Assembly (NCBI GenBank): GCA_039111475.1
Contig: JBCCIP010000019.1
Coordinates: forward strand, 1-64,000
Direction: 5' to 3'
DNA from: JAUIET01 sp039111475
Lineage (GTDB): Bacteria; Pseudomonadota; Gammaproteobacteria; Pseudomonadales; JAUIET01
DNA length: 64,000 bases
Shown here: positions 24,686-33,652 of the stretch, piece after piece
Position numbering within the stretch: position 1 is the stretch's first letter
Layout: each line of letters opens with the position of its first letter
The notes under the pieces: model-generated
Databases searched by the model: none
The model's input: the letters and a program-made list of their open reading frames with translations, nothing else
Told to the model about the DNA's origin: nothing
Made by a program: the position numbers and the translations under genes

Positions 24686-25864
24686 ATGACCGACGCCGTT
24701 ATCGTATCAACCGCCCGTACCCCAATCGGTAAGGCCTATCGGGGAAGTTTCAATAACCTGGGAGGCGCCAGTCTTGGTGCAGCGTCCGTTGCTGAGGCCG
24801 TGCGAAGAGCCGGTATTGACCCTGCTGAAGTGGAAGACGTGATCATGGGTTCTGCGCTGCAGCAGGGCGCAACCGGCTCTAATGTTGCGCGCCAGATAGC
24901 GCTGCGGGCTGGCCTGCCGACTACCGTAGCTGGTATGACTATTGATCGCCAATGCTCATCGGGTTTGATGGCCGTAGCCACTGCTGCAAAGCAAATCACG
25001 GAAGACGGCATGAGCTGCGTGGTTGGCGGCGGTCTGGAGTCAATTTCCCTGGTTCAGAACGAGCACATGAACCTGCACCGTATGGTGGATGAAGAGTTGA
25101 TGGCGATGCACCCGAATATTCACATGCCAATGCTGCAAACCGCAGAGGTTGTTGCCGATCGGTACAAGGTATCGCGGGAGGCGATGGATGAGTATGGATT
25201 GCAATCACAACAGCGAACAGCGGCAGCGTACGAAGAAGGTCGCTACGCTGAAGAGCTGGTCGACGTGACGTGCACGCGCACTGTTTGGAACAAAGAAACC
25301 GGTGAAGCGTCTGAGGCAGAAGTAACCGTGTCAGCAGATGAAGGTCTGAGAGCAACAACGGCCGAAGGCTTGGCCAATCTGAAAACTGTTATTGAAGGCG
25401 GCACGATCACAGCGGGTAATGCCTCGCAATTATCAGACGGTTCTTCTGCTCAGGTAGTAATGAGCTCAAAACTTGCTGAACAAAAAGGCCTTGAACCTCT
25501 GGGTATTTATCGTGGAATGGCAGTGGCCGGTTGCGACCCTGATGAAATGGGCATTGGCCCGGTGTTCGCAGTGCCAAAATTATTGAAGCAAACCGGGCTG
25601 AGTATGGACGACATTGGCCTTTGGGAGCTCAACGAAGCCTTTGCGGTACAGGTGATTTATTGTCGCGATAAGTTGGGTATAGACAACGACACGCTGAATG
25701 TGAGCGGTGGGGCAATTTCTGTAGGGCACCCTTATGGCATGAGCGGTTCACGCATGATTGGTCACGCTCTGATTGAAGGCAAGCGCCGTGGTGTCAAATA
25801 CGTGGTCGTTACCATGTGCGTCGGCGGCGGCATGGGAGCGGCAGGTCTGTTTGAAGTTGCTTGA
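24686..25864 (+). CDS. Acetyl-CoA C-acyltransferase (thiolase)
   Basis: 392 aa. Nucleophilic Cys90 is in RQCSSGLMA, His348 in GHPYGMSG, and the second active cysteine Cys378 in CVGGGMG. It cleaves a 3-ketoacyl-CoA or condenses acetyl-CoA. Start ATG follows a GAGG site. The alpha/beta hydrolase gene follows 30 bases on, in the same direction. With the acyl-CoA dehydrogenases nearby it would finish beta-oxidation. Whether it is degradative or biosynthetic cannot be told from sequence. Confidence 0.92.
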   Translation: MTDAVIVSTARTPIGKAYRGSFNNLGGASLGAASVAEAVRRAGIDPAEVEDVIMGSALQQGATGSNVARQIALRAGLPTTVAGMTIDRQCSSGLMAVATAAKQITEDGMSCVVGGGLESISLVQNEHMNLHRMVDEELMAMHPNIHMPMLQTAEVVADRYKVSREAMDEYGLQSQQRTAAAYEEGRYAEELVDVTCTRTVWNKETGEASEAEVTVSADEGLRATTAEGLANLKTVIEGGTITAGNASQLSDGSSAQVVMSSKLAEQKGLEPLGIYRGMAVAGCDPDEMGIGPVFAVPKLLKQTGLSMDDIGLWELNEAFAVQVIYCRDKLGIDNDTLNVSGGAISVGHPYGMSGSRMIGHALIEGKRRGVKYVVVTMCVGGGMGAAGLFEVA

Positions 25865-25894
25865 TATTAGGGAGCGGGTTAAGGAAGCAACCTG

Positions 25895-26788
25895 GTGAGC
25901 CACAAAACACTGCAAGCCAATGGCATAGAACTCGCCTATGAGGAGTTCGGCGACCCCGGACAACCGCCAGTCTTGCTGATCATGGGTTTGGGCACGCAAA
26001 TGATTGCCTGGCCAGAGCCCTTCTGTCGGGCTCTGGCGGAGCAGGGTCTGAGAGTGATTCGTTTTGACAATCGAGACGTGGGGCTGTCCACCAAGATGGA
26101 CTCGGCGCCAGTCCCCAACATTATTAAGCTCGCCCTGTTTTCCCGCTTAAATCTAAAAATTCAGGTGCCTTATACCTTGCATACCATGGTTGAGGATGCG
26201 ATCGCATTGATGGATGTGTTGGATATAGAAGCGGCACACATTGTAGGCGCCTCTATGGGCGGTATGATCGCGCAGCTGATGGCCGCGCATTTCCCCTACC
26301 GAGTGCGGTCATTGACGTCAATCATGTCGACATCCGGCAGGCGCTCTTTACCTCAAGCGGATTCGAAAATTGTTCGGCATATGGCGCGCCGACCACGTAA
26401 GGCAGGCCCGGAGGCGCTCTTGGAGTATTCCATGCGTACCTGGCGTCTGATCGGCAGCCCTGGTTACCAACCCACCGACGATGAGTTGCGCCAAAAGATA
26501 CTGGCAGGTTACGAACGCAGCTATTATCCTGCCGGCTACACGCGCCACATGGCAGCCATCATGGCGAGTGGCGACCGTGTGGCAGACCTGGCCAAGATCA
26601 TTGCGCCCACCTTGGTGATTCACGGCCAGCAAGACCCCTTAGTGCCAGTGGAAGGTGGTATTGATACTGCCAATCTAATTAGCAGCGCGAAGCTGGAATT
26701 GATAGACGGCATGGGCCATGACTTACCCAAAGAACTGTTGCCCAAGTTTGTGGAATTGATATCAAGCAATATAGAAACTGGTTTATAA
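25895..26788 (+). CDS. Alpha/beta-fold hydrolase
   Basis: 297 aa. Start GTG at 25895 behind AAGGA, 30 bases after thiolase. Features are an oxyanion loop LLIMGLGTQ near residue 28, nucleophile Ser120 in GASMGGM, an acid in HGQQDPLVP, and His in GMGHDLP. It is an esterase, lipase or thioesterase-like enzyme with no signal peptide, so cytoplasmic. The substrate is unknown. Co-transcription with thiolase suggests an acyl ester. Confidence 0.85.
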   Translation: MSHKTLQANGIELAYEEFGDPGQPPVLLIMGLGTQMIAWPEPFCRALAEQGLRVIRFDNRDVGLSTKMDSAPVPNIIKLALFSRLNLKIQVPYTLHTMVEDAIALMDVLDIEAAHIVGASMGGMIAQLMAAHFPYRVRSLTSIMSTSGRRSLPQADSKIVRHMARRPRKAGPEALLEYSMRTWRLIGSPGYQPTDDELRQKILAGYERSYYPAGYTRHMAAIMASGDRVADLAKIIAPTLVIHGQQDPLVPVEGGIDTANLISSAKLELIDGMGHDLPKELLPKFVELISSNIETGL

Positions 26789-26793
26789 ATCAA

Positions 26794-27375
26794 TTACATA
26801 GGTATTGATCCTAATGCGGTTTCTTTATTATTTTCCGCATCGTTATAGTGATTTTTCAAGCCGATTGTGCTGGCGTAATGAATCGCAAACCATAGGTAGA
26901 AGTACGCCGGTTCAAACAGATAATGCGCCAGGTTGCTCACCGGATGGTCTAGTAAAATGTAGGCCGCCAGGCACACTGCAAACAGTATAACCAGTGTGAA
27001 CAGTTCCGTCAGGCTGGCATAAAATCCGATGGTCTGTGGTGTGCACTGTTGCTTCCTCTGCAAGCAGCGGAAACTGCAATAGCTCAAAAACGTCAGGGCC
27101 ATTAACTCATGTGGAATGCGTTCGTTCAACCAATGCGCCCAACCCCAAAGTGCGTTAGAGCCAACAATCAAAACGCACAGCGTCAATAGCCTCAACCAGA
27201 AACGCCCAGTGACTGCCGTTGTGCGCAAGGTATCGCCCAACGCTGACAAAAAATAGGCGTGACCCAATACGACCATCACAGCCAACGCGAGCGGAGTGGG
27301 GGCGGCAAAGCAGAAAAGGACGACTGCCCATAGCGCCGTAAATTGAATCAGTACTGCTTTACCGTCTAAAAACAC
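26794..27375 (-). CDS. Unknown multi-pass membrane protein
   Basis: 193 aa with about five or six hydrophobic segments (for example AVVLFCFAAPTPLALAVMVV near residue 17 and LFTLVILFAVCLAAYILL near 128). The C-terminal tail is polar and asparagine-rich. I recognise no family. The start is uncertain: GTG at 27375 lacks a good ribosome site and internal ATGs exist. It is convergent with the hydrolase. An AT-rich palindrome sits 10 bases upstream. Confidence 0.6.
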   Translation of the reverse strand: MFLDGKAVLIQFTALWAVVLFCFAAPTPLALAVMVVLGHAYFLSALGDTLRTTAVTGRFWLRLLTLCVLIVGSNALWGWAHWLNERIPHELMALTFLSYCSFRCLQRKQQCTPQTIGFYASLTELFTLVILFAVCLAAYILLDHPVSNLAHYLFEPAYFYLWFAIHYASTIGLKNHYNDAENNKETALGSIPM

Positions 27376-27384
27376 ACTAGACCG

Positions 27385-27409
27385 TTATTGTTTGAAATAT
27401 ATACAATAA
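27385..27409. promoter_or_regulatory. AT-rich palindrome before the membrane protein gene
   Basis: TTATTGT at 27385-27391 is the exact reverse complement of ACAATAA at 27403-27409, with an 11-base spacer. It may be an operator overlapping the promoter of the leftward gene. Confidence 0.3.
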
Positions 27410-27618
27410 TGGTAGTGCGTTGGGCGAAAAATAACCGCCCTTGGGGCCACGTTTGTCTGATAAATGACCAGCCGTTGGTCGGGCTTGCTGATGTGTGCTG
27501 CAAGCCAACAATTCTTAATGCGGCTTACTTTGACTCGCCTTGTCCAGCTTTTTACACTTTGTAAGCAATGTAAGCAGGTGCCAATACCGAGCCCCTAACA
27601 GCCAGGACTACCACATCG

Positions 27619-28668
27619 ATGCAAAACACCTTACACCCGGAATTGAGTTGCTACCTGCTTCCCGGCCATACCACCAGCCCGGCCGACGCCATTGCCGAGG
27701 CGCGAGCTGCAGAGGCCTTGGGGCTGGGGAAAGTCTGGTTGTCGGAGCGTTTCGATGTTAAAGATGCAGGTGTGATATGCGCCGCTGCCCTATCAGTAAC
27801 AGAGCGTATTCACGTGGCAACAGCCGCCACCAATATCCATACACGCCATCCAATGGTGTTGGCGAACATGTGCTCTTCTTTGCATTACCTGTCTTCAGGC
27901 CGGTTCGAGTTAGGGCTTGCGCGTGGCGTTGCTATCCGCAACCAGCTGATGGGTCTGGACAACGTCAGCAACGCAAAAATGGTGGAGGCTCTGGAAGTGC
28001 TGCGCACCTTGTGGAACGGCGGAAAGGTGATGGGCCACAAAGGCGAACTGGGTGCGTTGCCTTATTTGAGCATGGGCGACTGGATGAAGGCCGACATACC
28101 ATTGCACTTTGTAGGATTTGGGCCAGCAAGCTTGCGTTTTGCGGGCGCTCATTTCGATGGCATACATTTGCACACTTTCATTAGCGATGCAGGTTTACGC
28201 AAAGCCAAAGCACTGATTCAGGAAGGCGCTGAAGGCGCTGGTCGCAATCCGGATAATATTCAAGTGTATTCCGTGTTCGCCACTGCACTGGAACCCACCA
28301 GGGAAGATCATTTGCGCAAGCTGGTTGCGCGCATGGCTACCTATATGCAAGCGCCTGGCTATGCCGAATTGTTAATAGAACTGAATGACTGGGACCCTGA
28401 GGTTCTTGTCGCGTTTCGTGCTAACGAAACCGTTGCAGGGATGCTTGGTGGCATAGACAGCGTTGCAAACCTTGAACAGTTGGAAGAAATGAGTGAGTTA
28501 ATCCCTGCGCAATGGTTGCCGGCTGCTGTTGGCTCAGCCAGCGAGTGTGCCAGCGCCTGGCAGCAGCAATTAGACATTGGCGCGAGCGGCGTAGTGATTC
28601 ATGGCTCAACGCCTGTCGAATTCGCGCCTATCGTTGACGCTTATGCGGAAATGAAATCAGCTGTTTAG
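27619..28668 (+). CDS. LLM-class (luciferase-like) flavin-dependent oxidoreductase
   Basis: 349 aa TIM-barrel of the bacterial luciferase/F420-reductase superfamily. GLGKVWLSERFD, the phosphate-binding region FELGLARGV, and PLHFVGFGPASLRFAGAHFDGIHLHTF are typical. It uses FMNH2 or F420H2 for a monooxygenation or hydride transfer. The substrate is unknown. The neighbour at 28674 carries an F420/NADP-oxidoreductase-like domain, so an F420 connection is possible but untested. The two genes are convergent. Confidence 0.82.
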   Translation: MQNTLHPELSCYLLPGHTTSPADAIAEARAAEALGLGKVWLSERFDVKDAGVICAAALSVTERIHVATAATNIHTRHPMVLANMCSSLHYLSSGRFELGLARGVAIRNQLMGLDNVSNAKMVEALEVLRTLWNGGKVMGHKGELGALPYLSMGDWMKADIPLHFVGFGPASLRFAGAHFDGIHLHTFISDAGLRKAKALIQEGAEGAGRNPDNIQVYSVFATALEPTREDHLRKLVARMATYMQAPGYAELLIELNDWDPEVLVAFRANETVAGMLGGIDSVANLEQLEEMSELIPAQWLPAAVGSASECASAWQQQLDIGASGVVIHGSTPVEFAPIVDAYAEMKSAV

Positions 28669-28673
28669 CGGGC

Positions 28674-29489
28674 TTATTTTTTTTCGCAGTCTGGCGTAGC
28701 TTTTTCGGGTTCGGGTAGTGTGGCGATGTCTGGACTAGCAGAATTTGCACCATACAACTGACTGCCTGCCAAGGTGCACGGCCAATGGTTGTTTTCACGA
28801 ACATAAAACTCCCATCCCTGGTCTCGCCCTTGAAGCAAAGGCACCATATATAACAATCCCATTGCCTCAATGTGCCGGGCATGGTGAAGAGGCCCTGCAT
28901 CCAAAGGTACCATGCCAATATCATCAATCAGCTGTGCCACGCGTTCTTTTGCGTGCTTGTTATCTCCGGCAATCAAGGCAGATGGTGCATCCCCCATTAG
29001 CTGTGGCTGATCAATAAGAAATGATCCAGGAAAACCCACCTTCACCACATGCGCCTGATGGTTCCATTGTTGTATTAGCTCGGAGCTGGATGTGCTGACG
29101 CTGCTCTCAAGGTAACCGTCTTTCGCCATCTTGTAGGGAATGGAAGCGTCAATGAGCACTTTGTTATGAAGGTCACCAAGGTTTTTTGCAACCGACTCCA
29201 TGGCAGGCCACGGTACCACTAACAACACAATGTTTGCCTGTTGGGCGGCCTGCAACTGTGATGTTGCGTGCGCCCCTGGGCTGGCCTTTATCAATTCCTT
29301 AACACTTTCCCGCTGCGGATCGCGGCTTCCATAAATCACTTGATAGCCATTTCTTGCAAGTTGTGGGCCCAGCGAATCACCCATGTCACCGGTGCCTATC
29401 ACTGCGATGGTAGTGGCTCTGTTCGGAGTGGCCGTCGCGCAGCCGCTTATAAACAGTAGCGCAATCAACAATAGACGAAATAGGCTCAT
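28674..29489 (-). CDS. Lipoprotein with an F420/NADP-oxidoreductase-like NAD(P)-binding domain
   Basis: 271 aa from ATG at 29489, chosen because it places a lipoprotein signal at the very start: hydrophobic RLLLIALLFIS then Cys in SGCATA. After it a Rossmann domain begins IAVIGTGDMGDSLGPQLARNG, continues YGSRDP, and has NIVLLVVPWPA. This is the pattern of F420-dependent NADP reductases and the FNO-like domain of STEAP proteins. Such domains normally act in the cytoplasm, so membrane anchoring outside the inner membrane is odd. A longer form from GTG 29531 would put 14 residues in front of the signal. Confidence 0.7.
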   Translation of the reverse strand: MSLFRLLLIALLFISGCATATPNRATTIAVIGTGDMGDSLGPQLARNGYQVIYGSRDPQRESVKELIKASPGAHATSQLQAAQQANIVLLVVPWPAMESVAKNLGDLHNKVLIDASIPYKMAKDGYLESSVSTSSSELIQQWNHQAHVVKVGFPGSFLIDQPQLMGDAPSALIAGDNKHAKERVAQLIDDIGMVPLDAGPLHHARHIEAMGLLYMVPLLQGRDQGWEFYVRENNHWPCTLAGSQLYGANSASPDIATLPEPEKATPDCEKK

Positions 29490-29615
29490 AGGGCGTGTGT
29501 CCCGATTGTAATCAGCGGCCATGATAAACACTTTTCTGTTACTTTAGTGGCCGTAGCTAACGATTTCGGCCTTCATGTTTAGCATTTGGCGAACGCAACG
29601 AGGAGATAACAACCA

Positions 29616-30905
29616 ATGGCGTGGGATTTTCAAACTGAACCCGAGTTCCAGAAGAAACTGGATTGGATAGAGCGCTTTGTTTCTGAACAACTGATTCCTC
29701 TGGAGCCCCTGATAGCCGATTGCTCTGAAAGCCAGTGGCAGGCTATTCAACAACCGCTTAAGCAACAGGTCAAAGACCAAGGTTTGTGGGCGTGTCATTT
29801 GGATCACGAGCTTGGCGGCCAGGGTTATGGCCAGTTGCCATTGGCGCAAATGAATTTTCTTACCGGCCGCTGTTTCTACGCGCAGGAAACGTTTGGCAAT
29901 ATGGCGCCTGATGCGGGCAACGCGGAATTGCTGGCTGAAGGGGGTACTGAGTCGCAAAAAAACAAATGGCTGTGGCCAAATTTGCGTGGCGATATTCGCA
30001 GCGCATTTGCGATCACCGAACCCTGGGTAGCCTGTACAGACCCAACCCAGATTGAGTCGACCGCGGTGCTGGATGGCGATGAGTGGGTCATCAATGGCCG
30101 CAAATGGATGATCACCAATGCGTCTCGCGCCGATTTCATCATCTTTATGCTGGTTACTGAACCGGACGAGGTGCCGCATAAACGCTGCTCAATGATAGTG
30201 GTGGAGAAGGGATCGCCGGGCATGGATGTGTGTCGTGATATTCCAACCATGCATCATCCGCATTGCGAGTTTGGTGAAAATGGCAACCATGCGGAGATTA
30301 TTCTGGACAATGTTCGGGTGCCCAAAGAGAACTTGATTGGTCAACGCGGCGGTGGATTTGTTCTATCACAGGTGCGTCTGGGTCCCGGTCGGATTCATCA
30401 TGCCGCACGATGGTTAGGCGAGGCCGAGCGTGCTTTTGATATGCTGTGTGAGCGAACGCAGTCGCGAAGTTCGTTCGGCAAGAGTTACACAAAGCACGGC
30501 ATGATTCAGGAATACATAGCCGACTCGCGCATTGCGCTTGAGAGCGCGAAACTGCTAACCCTGCGTGCAGCGTGGAAAATGGATCAATTGGGAGCGCAGG
30601 CGGCCCGTGCGGATATCGCCATGGTTAAGGTGCAAAATGCAGCCGTACTTTACGATGTGGTCGACCGCGCATTGCAAGTACATGGCTCATTGGGTTACAG
30701 CAGCGATATGCCACTTGAAATGATGTATCGCTCAGCGCGAATGGCGCCACTGGTAGATGGAGCTAATGAAGTTCATAAAATCAGTATCGCGCGCGATCAG
30801 CTAAAACAATACCAGCCAAAAGAAGGGTGGCCTAGCGAGCATGTGCCAACCCGGCGAGAAGAAGCCAGAAAACGCTTTGCGCATCTGCTGGAGGCGACCG
30901 GATAA
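29616..30905 (+). CDS. Acyl-CoA dehydrogenase
   Basis: 429 aa, complete ACAD. Motifs are SAFAITEPWVACTDPTQIES, INGRKWMITNASR, LGPGRIHHAARWLGEAERAFD, LQVHGSLGYSSDMPLEMMYRSARMA and DGANEVHKIS near the C-terminus. It resembles the ACAD10/11 group and the protein at 20654, though clearly not identical. It probably oxidises a medium or long acyl-CoA. It is divergent from the lipoprotein gene and followed by the wax-ester synthase 87 bases on, in the same direction but with its own palindrome and promoter region. Confidence 0.88.
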   Translation: MAWDFQTEPEFQKKLDWIERFVSEQLIPLEPLIADCSESQWQAIQQPLKQQVKDQGLWACHLDHELGGQGYGQLPLAQMNFLTGRCFYAQETFGNMAPDAGNAELLAEGGTESQKNKWLWPNLRGDIRSAFAITEPWVACTDPTQIESTAVLDGDEWVINGRKWMITNASRADFIIFMLVTEPDEVPHKRCSMIVVEKGSPGMDVCRDIPTMHHPHCEFGENGNHAEIILDNVRVPKENLIGQRGGGFVLSQVRLGPGRIHHAARWLGEAERAFDMLCERTQSRSSFGKSYTKHGMIQEYIADSRIALESAKLLTLRAAWKMDQLGAQAARADIAMVKVQNAAVLYDVVDRALQVHGSLGYSSDMPLEMMYRSARMAPLVDGANEVHKISIARDQLKQYQPKEGWPSEHVPTRREEARKRFAHLLEATG

Positions 30906-30938
30906 ACAGGGCTTTTGCTTCAATTGCGGTGATCGAAA

Positions 30939-30955
30939 TGGCATAATCTCTGCCA
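30939..30955. promoter_or_regulatory. TGGCA-N7-TGCCA palindrome upstream of wax-ester synthase
   Basis: TGGCATAATCTCTGCCA lies 38 bases before the start of the acyltransferase gene. Flanks AAA and TATTT extend the symmetry. It matches the sites at 19593 and 24614. Confidence 0.55.
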
Positions 30956-30992
30956 TATTTCTTCTCTTCGCCAGAGCTGCTAAGGAGTCGGT

Positions 30993-32468
30993 ATGCAACA
31001 GTTAACCGGAATGGATGCGTCTTTCCTCTATTTGGAAACGCCGAATGCGCCCATGCATATTTCCGGGCTGGCGATCTACGACCAGTCCACGGCACCTGGC
31101 GGAAAAGTTCGCTTCAAAGACATCATCGAAAATTATCAGCATCGTGTGCGCGGTTTGGCGCCAATGACCCGGCGCTTGGTAGAAGTGCCATTGCAGCTAG
31201 ATCATCCGTATTGGGTATCTGATGGCAATTTCGATGCCGAATTTCATATTCGACACATCGCTTTGCCCAAGCCCGGTGATTGGCGACAACTGTGTATTCT
31301 TATCTCACGACTTCATGCTAGGCCGCTGGATAGAAACAGGCCGCTTTGGGAAGCCTATGTTATTGAAGGGCTTGATAATGTGGAAGGTGTGCCGCAAGGA
31401 AGCTTTGCGGTATTTTCCAAAACCCATCATGCGGCAATTGACGGCACCTCGGGCATGGAGATGACAGCAGCAATTCATGACCTTTCGCCTGATTACAAGT
31501 CTGGGCGCAAAACCACGGTCGTTGAAGTAGACGCAGAGCCAAGCAAAGTCGAGCTGATGTTACGCGCGCAGTACAATAATGTGCGCAAACCATTCCATTT
31601 TTTAAGTGTTGCTCGCAACACTGTGCCGGGGTTTGCGAAAGCCTATAACGCCACTCGTAAAGGTGAATTGAAAACACTTGATGATTTGCCGCGCACACGT
31701 TTCAGCGGTGACGTTGGCCCACACCGCGTATTTCAGGCAATAACCGTAGAGCTTGATGATGTAAAAGCGATCAAGAATGCCATACAAGGTGCTACGGTAA
31801 ACGACGTGGCATTGACCATAGTCGGTGGTGGCTTGCGCAAATATCTTGAGCATCATGGTGAATTACCTGATTCATCATTGGCTGCAATGGCACCGGTCAA
31901 TGTGCGTTCGGATAAAGACGATACTGGCGGCAACGTGGTTTCTTCAATGACGGTGGCATTAAGAACTGACGTAGAACACCCACTCGAGCGGCTTAAAGCA
32001 GTGCATGAAGGCACGCGCGATGCAAAAGAACTTGCCAATGCGATTGGTGCCAAGACAATGACCGACTATGGGCAGTTCATACCTTCAGTGCTCACTGCGC
32101 AGGCGGCCAAATTGGCCAGTCGGTGGGGACTGATTAGTCGCATGAAGCCAACATTTAATTGCGTGGTCACCAATGTACCTGGGCCACCTGTACCTTTGTA
32201 TAGTACTGGTGCAAAGATGGTCGCCAATTACGGTACTGGTCCTGTACTTGATGGGCTTGGCTTGTTTCACGTGATTAGCAGCTACTGTGGTCAATTCGTT
32301 GTGTCCGCAACGTCGTGCAGAGACATGATGCCCGACCCGGATTTTTACCGTGATTGCTTGCAAGCGAGTTTTGATGATCTTCATCGAGCCGCAAACAAGC
32401 CTCAGAAAAAGTCGCGTAAGAAGGCAGCTCAAAAGAGATCCAACATTAAGAGAGCGAAGGCGAGCTGA
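30993..32468 (+). CDS. Wax-ester synthase/acyl-CoA:diacylglycerol acyltransferase (WS/DGAT)
   Basis: 491 aa, the usual length. The catalytic motif HHAAIDG (145-151) fits HHxxxDG, which esterifies an acyl-CoA to a fatty alcohol or diacylglycerol. Later family motifs are NDVALTIVGGGLR, VNVRSDKDDTGGNVVSSMT and FNCVVTNVPGPPVPLY. A lysine-rich tail (KPQKKSRKKAAQKRS) closes it. ATG follows AAGGAG with 6-base spacing. It predicts storage of wax esters or triacylglycerol, fitting the P450 and acyl-CoA dehydrogenases nearby. Confidence 0.93.
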   Translation: MQQLTGMDASFLYLETPNAPMHISGLAIYDQSTAPGGKVRFKDIIENYQHRVRGLAPMTRRLVEVPLQLDHPYWVSDGNFDAEFHIRHIALPKPGDWRQLCILISRLHARPLDRNRPLWEAYVIEGLDNVEGVPQGSFAVFSKTHHAAIDGTSGMEMTAAIHDLSPDYKSGRKTTVVEVDAEPSKVELMLRAQYNNVRKPFHFLSVARNTVPGFAKAYNATRKGELKTLDDLPRTRFSGDVGPHRVFQAITVELDDVKAIKNAIQGATVNDVALTIVGGGLRKYLEHHGELPDSSLAAMAPVNVRSDKDDTGGNVVSSMTVALRTDVEHPLERLKAVHEGTRDAKELANAIGAKTMTDYGQFIPSVLTAQAAKLASRWGLISRMKPTFNCVVTNVPGPPVPLYSTGAKMVANYGTGPVLDGLGLFHVISSYCGQFVVSATSCRDMMPDPDFYRDCLQASFDDLHRAANKPQKKSRKKAAQKRSNIKRAKAS

Positions 32469-32505
32469 ACGCTTATCGACGCGAACTGACATTGCTCTCG
32501 TCATA

Positions 32506-33498
32506 ATGCATTTGTTAGAACCTGTTAGCCTTTCGCCACTTGCTTCGACAAACAATCCGAAGGACCACGATTATCGACGTACCTTGCAGGCGTTGGAGCA
32601 TGCTTGCGTTCATGTCGGCTTTTTGCTGGTAAAAGATCACGCTATTCCCAAAGATCTTATCGTTGATCTCAGGAATGCCATTCAGCAGTTTTTCTTATTA
32701 CCGTTGGCCGACAAGCAAAGCTATCGTATTAGTCGAGGCAATTATCGGGGTTATATTCCGTTGGGCTTTTTCGATTCTAACGAAGGTGATTATCTTTCGG
32801 ATCGATATGAAGGGTACAAGCTGCATCTTGAGACCAGTGCTGAAGATCCTGTTTGTCAGCAATGCGATCTGTACGGTCCAAATATATGGCCGAGCGAACT
32901 ACCCGCACTGAAAACTCTGTTGCTAAGATACTGGAGTGAGTGTGATCGCTTGCGTGATTTGTTGTTAAATGCTTTCGCAAACATTCTTGGCTTGCCAGAC
33001 AAATTCTTTGCGGCAAGATTTGCCTCCTCGCTGACCAATATGACCCTGTTGCATTATCCGCCGAGACCGAGCGATCTGAACGATGATCAGTTTGGAATCC
33101 ATCCCCACAAAGATACGGATGTATTAACTATTCTTGCGCCCGATGACGTGGGCGGGTTATGGCTGAAGCCCAGGGGGCATCAGCACTGGGTTTCTGCACA
33201 GGCTCCGGAAGACTGTATGATAGTGAATATAGGTGATATGTTGGAGATCTGGTCAGGTGGCTATTTTATGTCAACGCCGCATAAAGTGGTGAGCCCCACC
33301 GAGAAGTCGCGTTTTAGCTTTCCATACTTTGCAGTTCCACGATTTGATACTTTTATCGAACCGATGTGCGCGCTGCAACCGGGATTTGAACGTGCCGGCA
33401 TACATTGTGGAGATGTGTCGCGCGAAGTCTGGCGAACTAACTGGCCTGCCGCACGCTCTGAATACTCATCTATTCATCTTGGTACTTTGCAAAACTGA
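32506..33498 (+). CDS. 2-oxoglutarate/Fe(II)-dependent oxygenase, isopenicillin N synthase-like
   Basis: About 330 aa from ATG 32506. The open frame extends back to 32350, but that overlaps the acyltransferase gene and is not family-like. The N-terminal DIOX_N-type part spans about residues 10-120. The iron ligands are His and Asp in HPHKDTDVLTIL and His in STPHKVVS, and the 2-oxoglutarate arginine lies in SRFSFPYF. Plant and bacterial relatives hydroxylate or desaturate small molecules. The substrate is unknown. No clear ribosome site is seen, so coupling to the upstream gene (37 bases away) is possible. Confidence 0.85.
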   Translation: MHLLEPVSLSPLASTNNPKDHDYRRTLQALEHACVHVGFLLVKDHAIPKDLIVDLRNAIQQFFLLPLADKQSYRISRGNYRGYIPLGFFDSNEGDYLSDRYEGYKLHLETSAEDPVCQQCDLYGPNIWPSELPALKTLLLRYWSECDRLRDLLLNAFANILGLPDKFFAARFASSLTNMTLLHYPPRPSDLNDDQFGIHPHKDTDVLTILAPDDVGGLWLKPRGHQHWVSAQAPEDCMIVNIGDMLEIWSGGYFMSTPHKVVSPTEKSRFSFPYFAVPRFDTFIEPMCALQPGFERAGIHCGDVSREVWRTNWPAARSEYSSIHLGTLQN

Positions 33499-33652
33499 AC
33501 CTTTAGCAATTAACTCATTGAGTTATGGCATACTTGCGGGGATGCGGTGCCGTCTTTGCCATAAGACCACCCGAAAAAGAGCAGTGGCAAAGTGATGGAG
33601 CGCGAACTGCGTGAACACGTTTACTGCCTGGCAAACTAGTGAGTAAGGCCTC

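Noticed and set aside
19593..30955. TGGCA-N7-TGCCA sites as sigma-54 promoters (GG-N10-GC)
   Set aside because: Spacing fits for three sites, but the -12 element reads CTGCC rather than TTGCA, the 23701 site lacks GC, the motif is symmetric, and no enhancer-binding gene is seen. A palindromic operator fits better.
33523..33564. Inverted repeat TTATGGCA with TGCCATAA
   Set aside because: The 26-base spacing differs from the N7 operator and there is no T-run, so it is neither a good member of the motif nor a good terminator.
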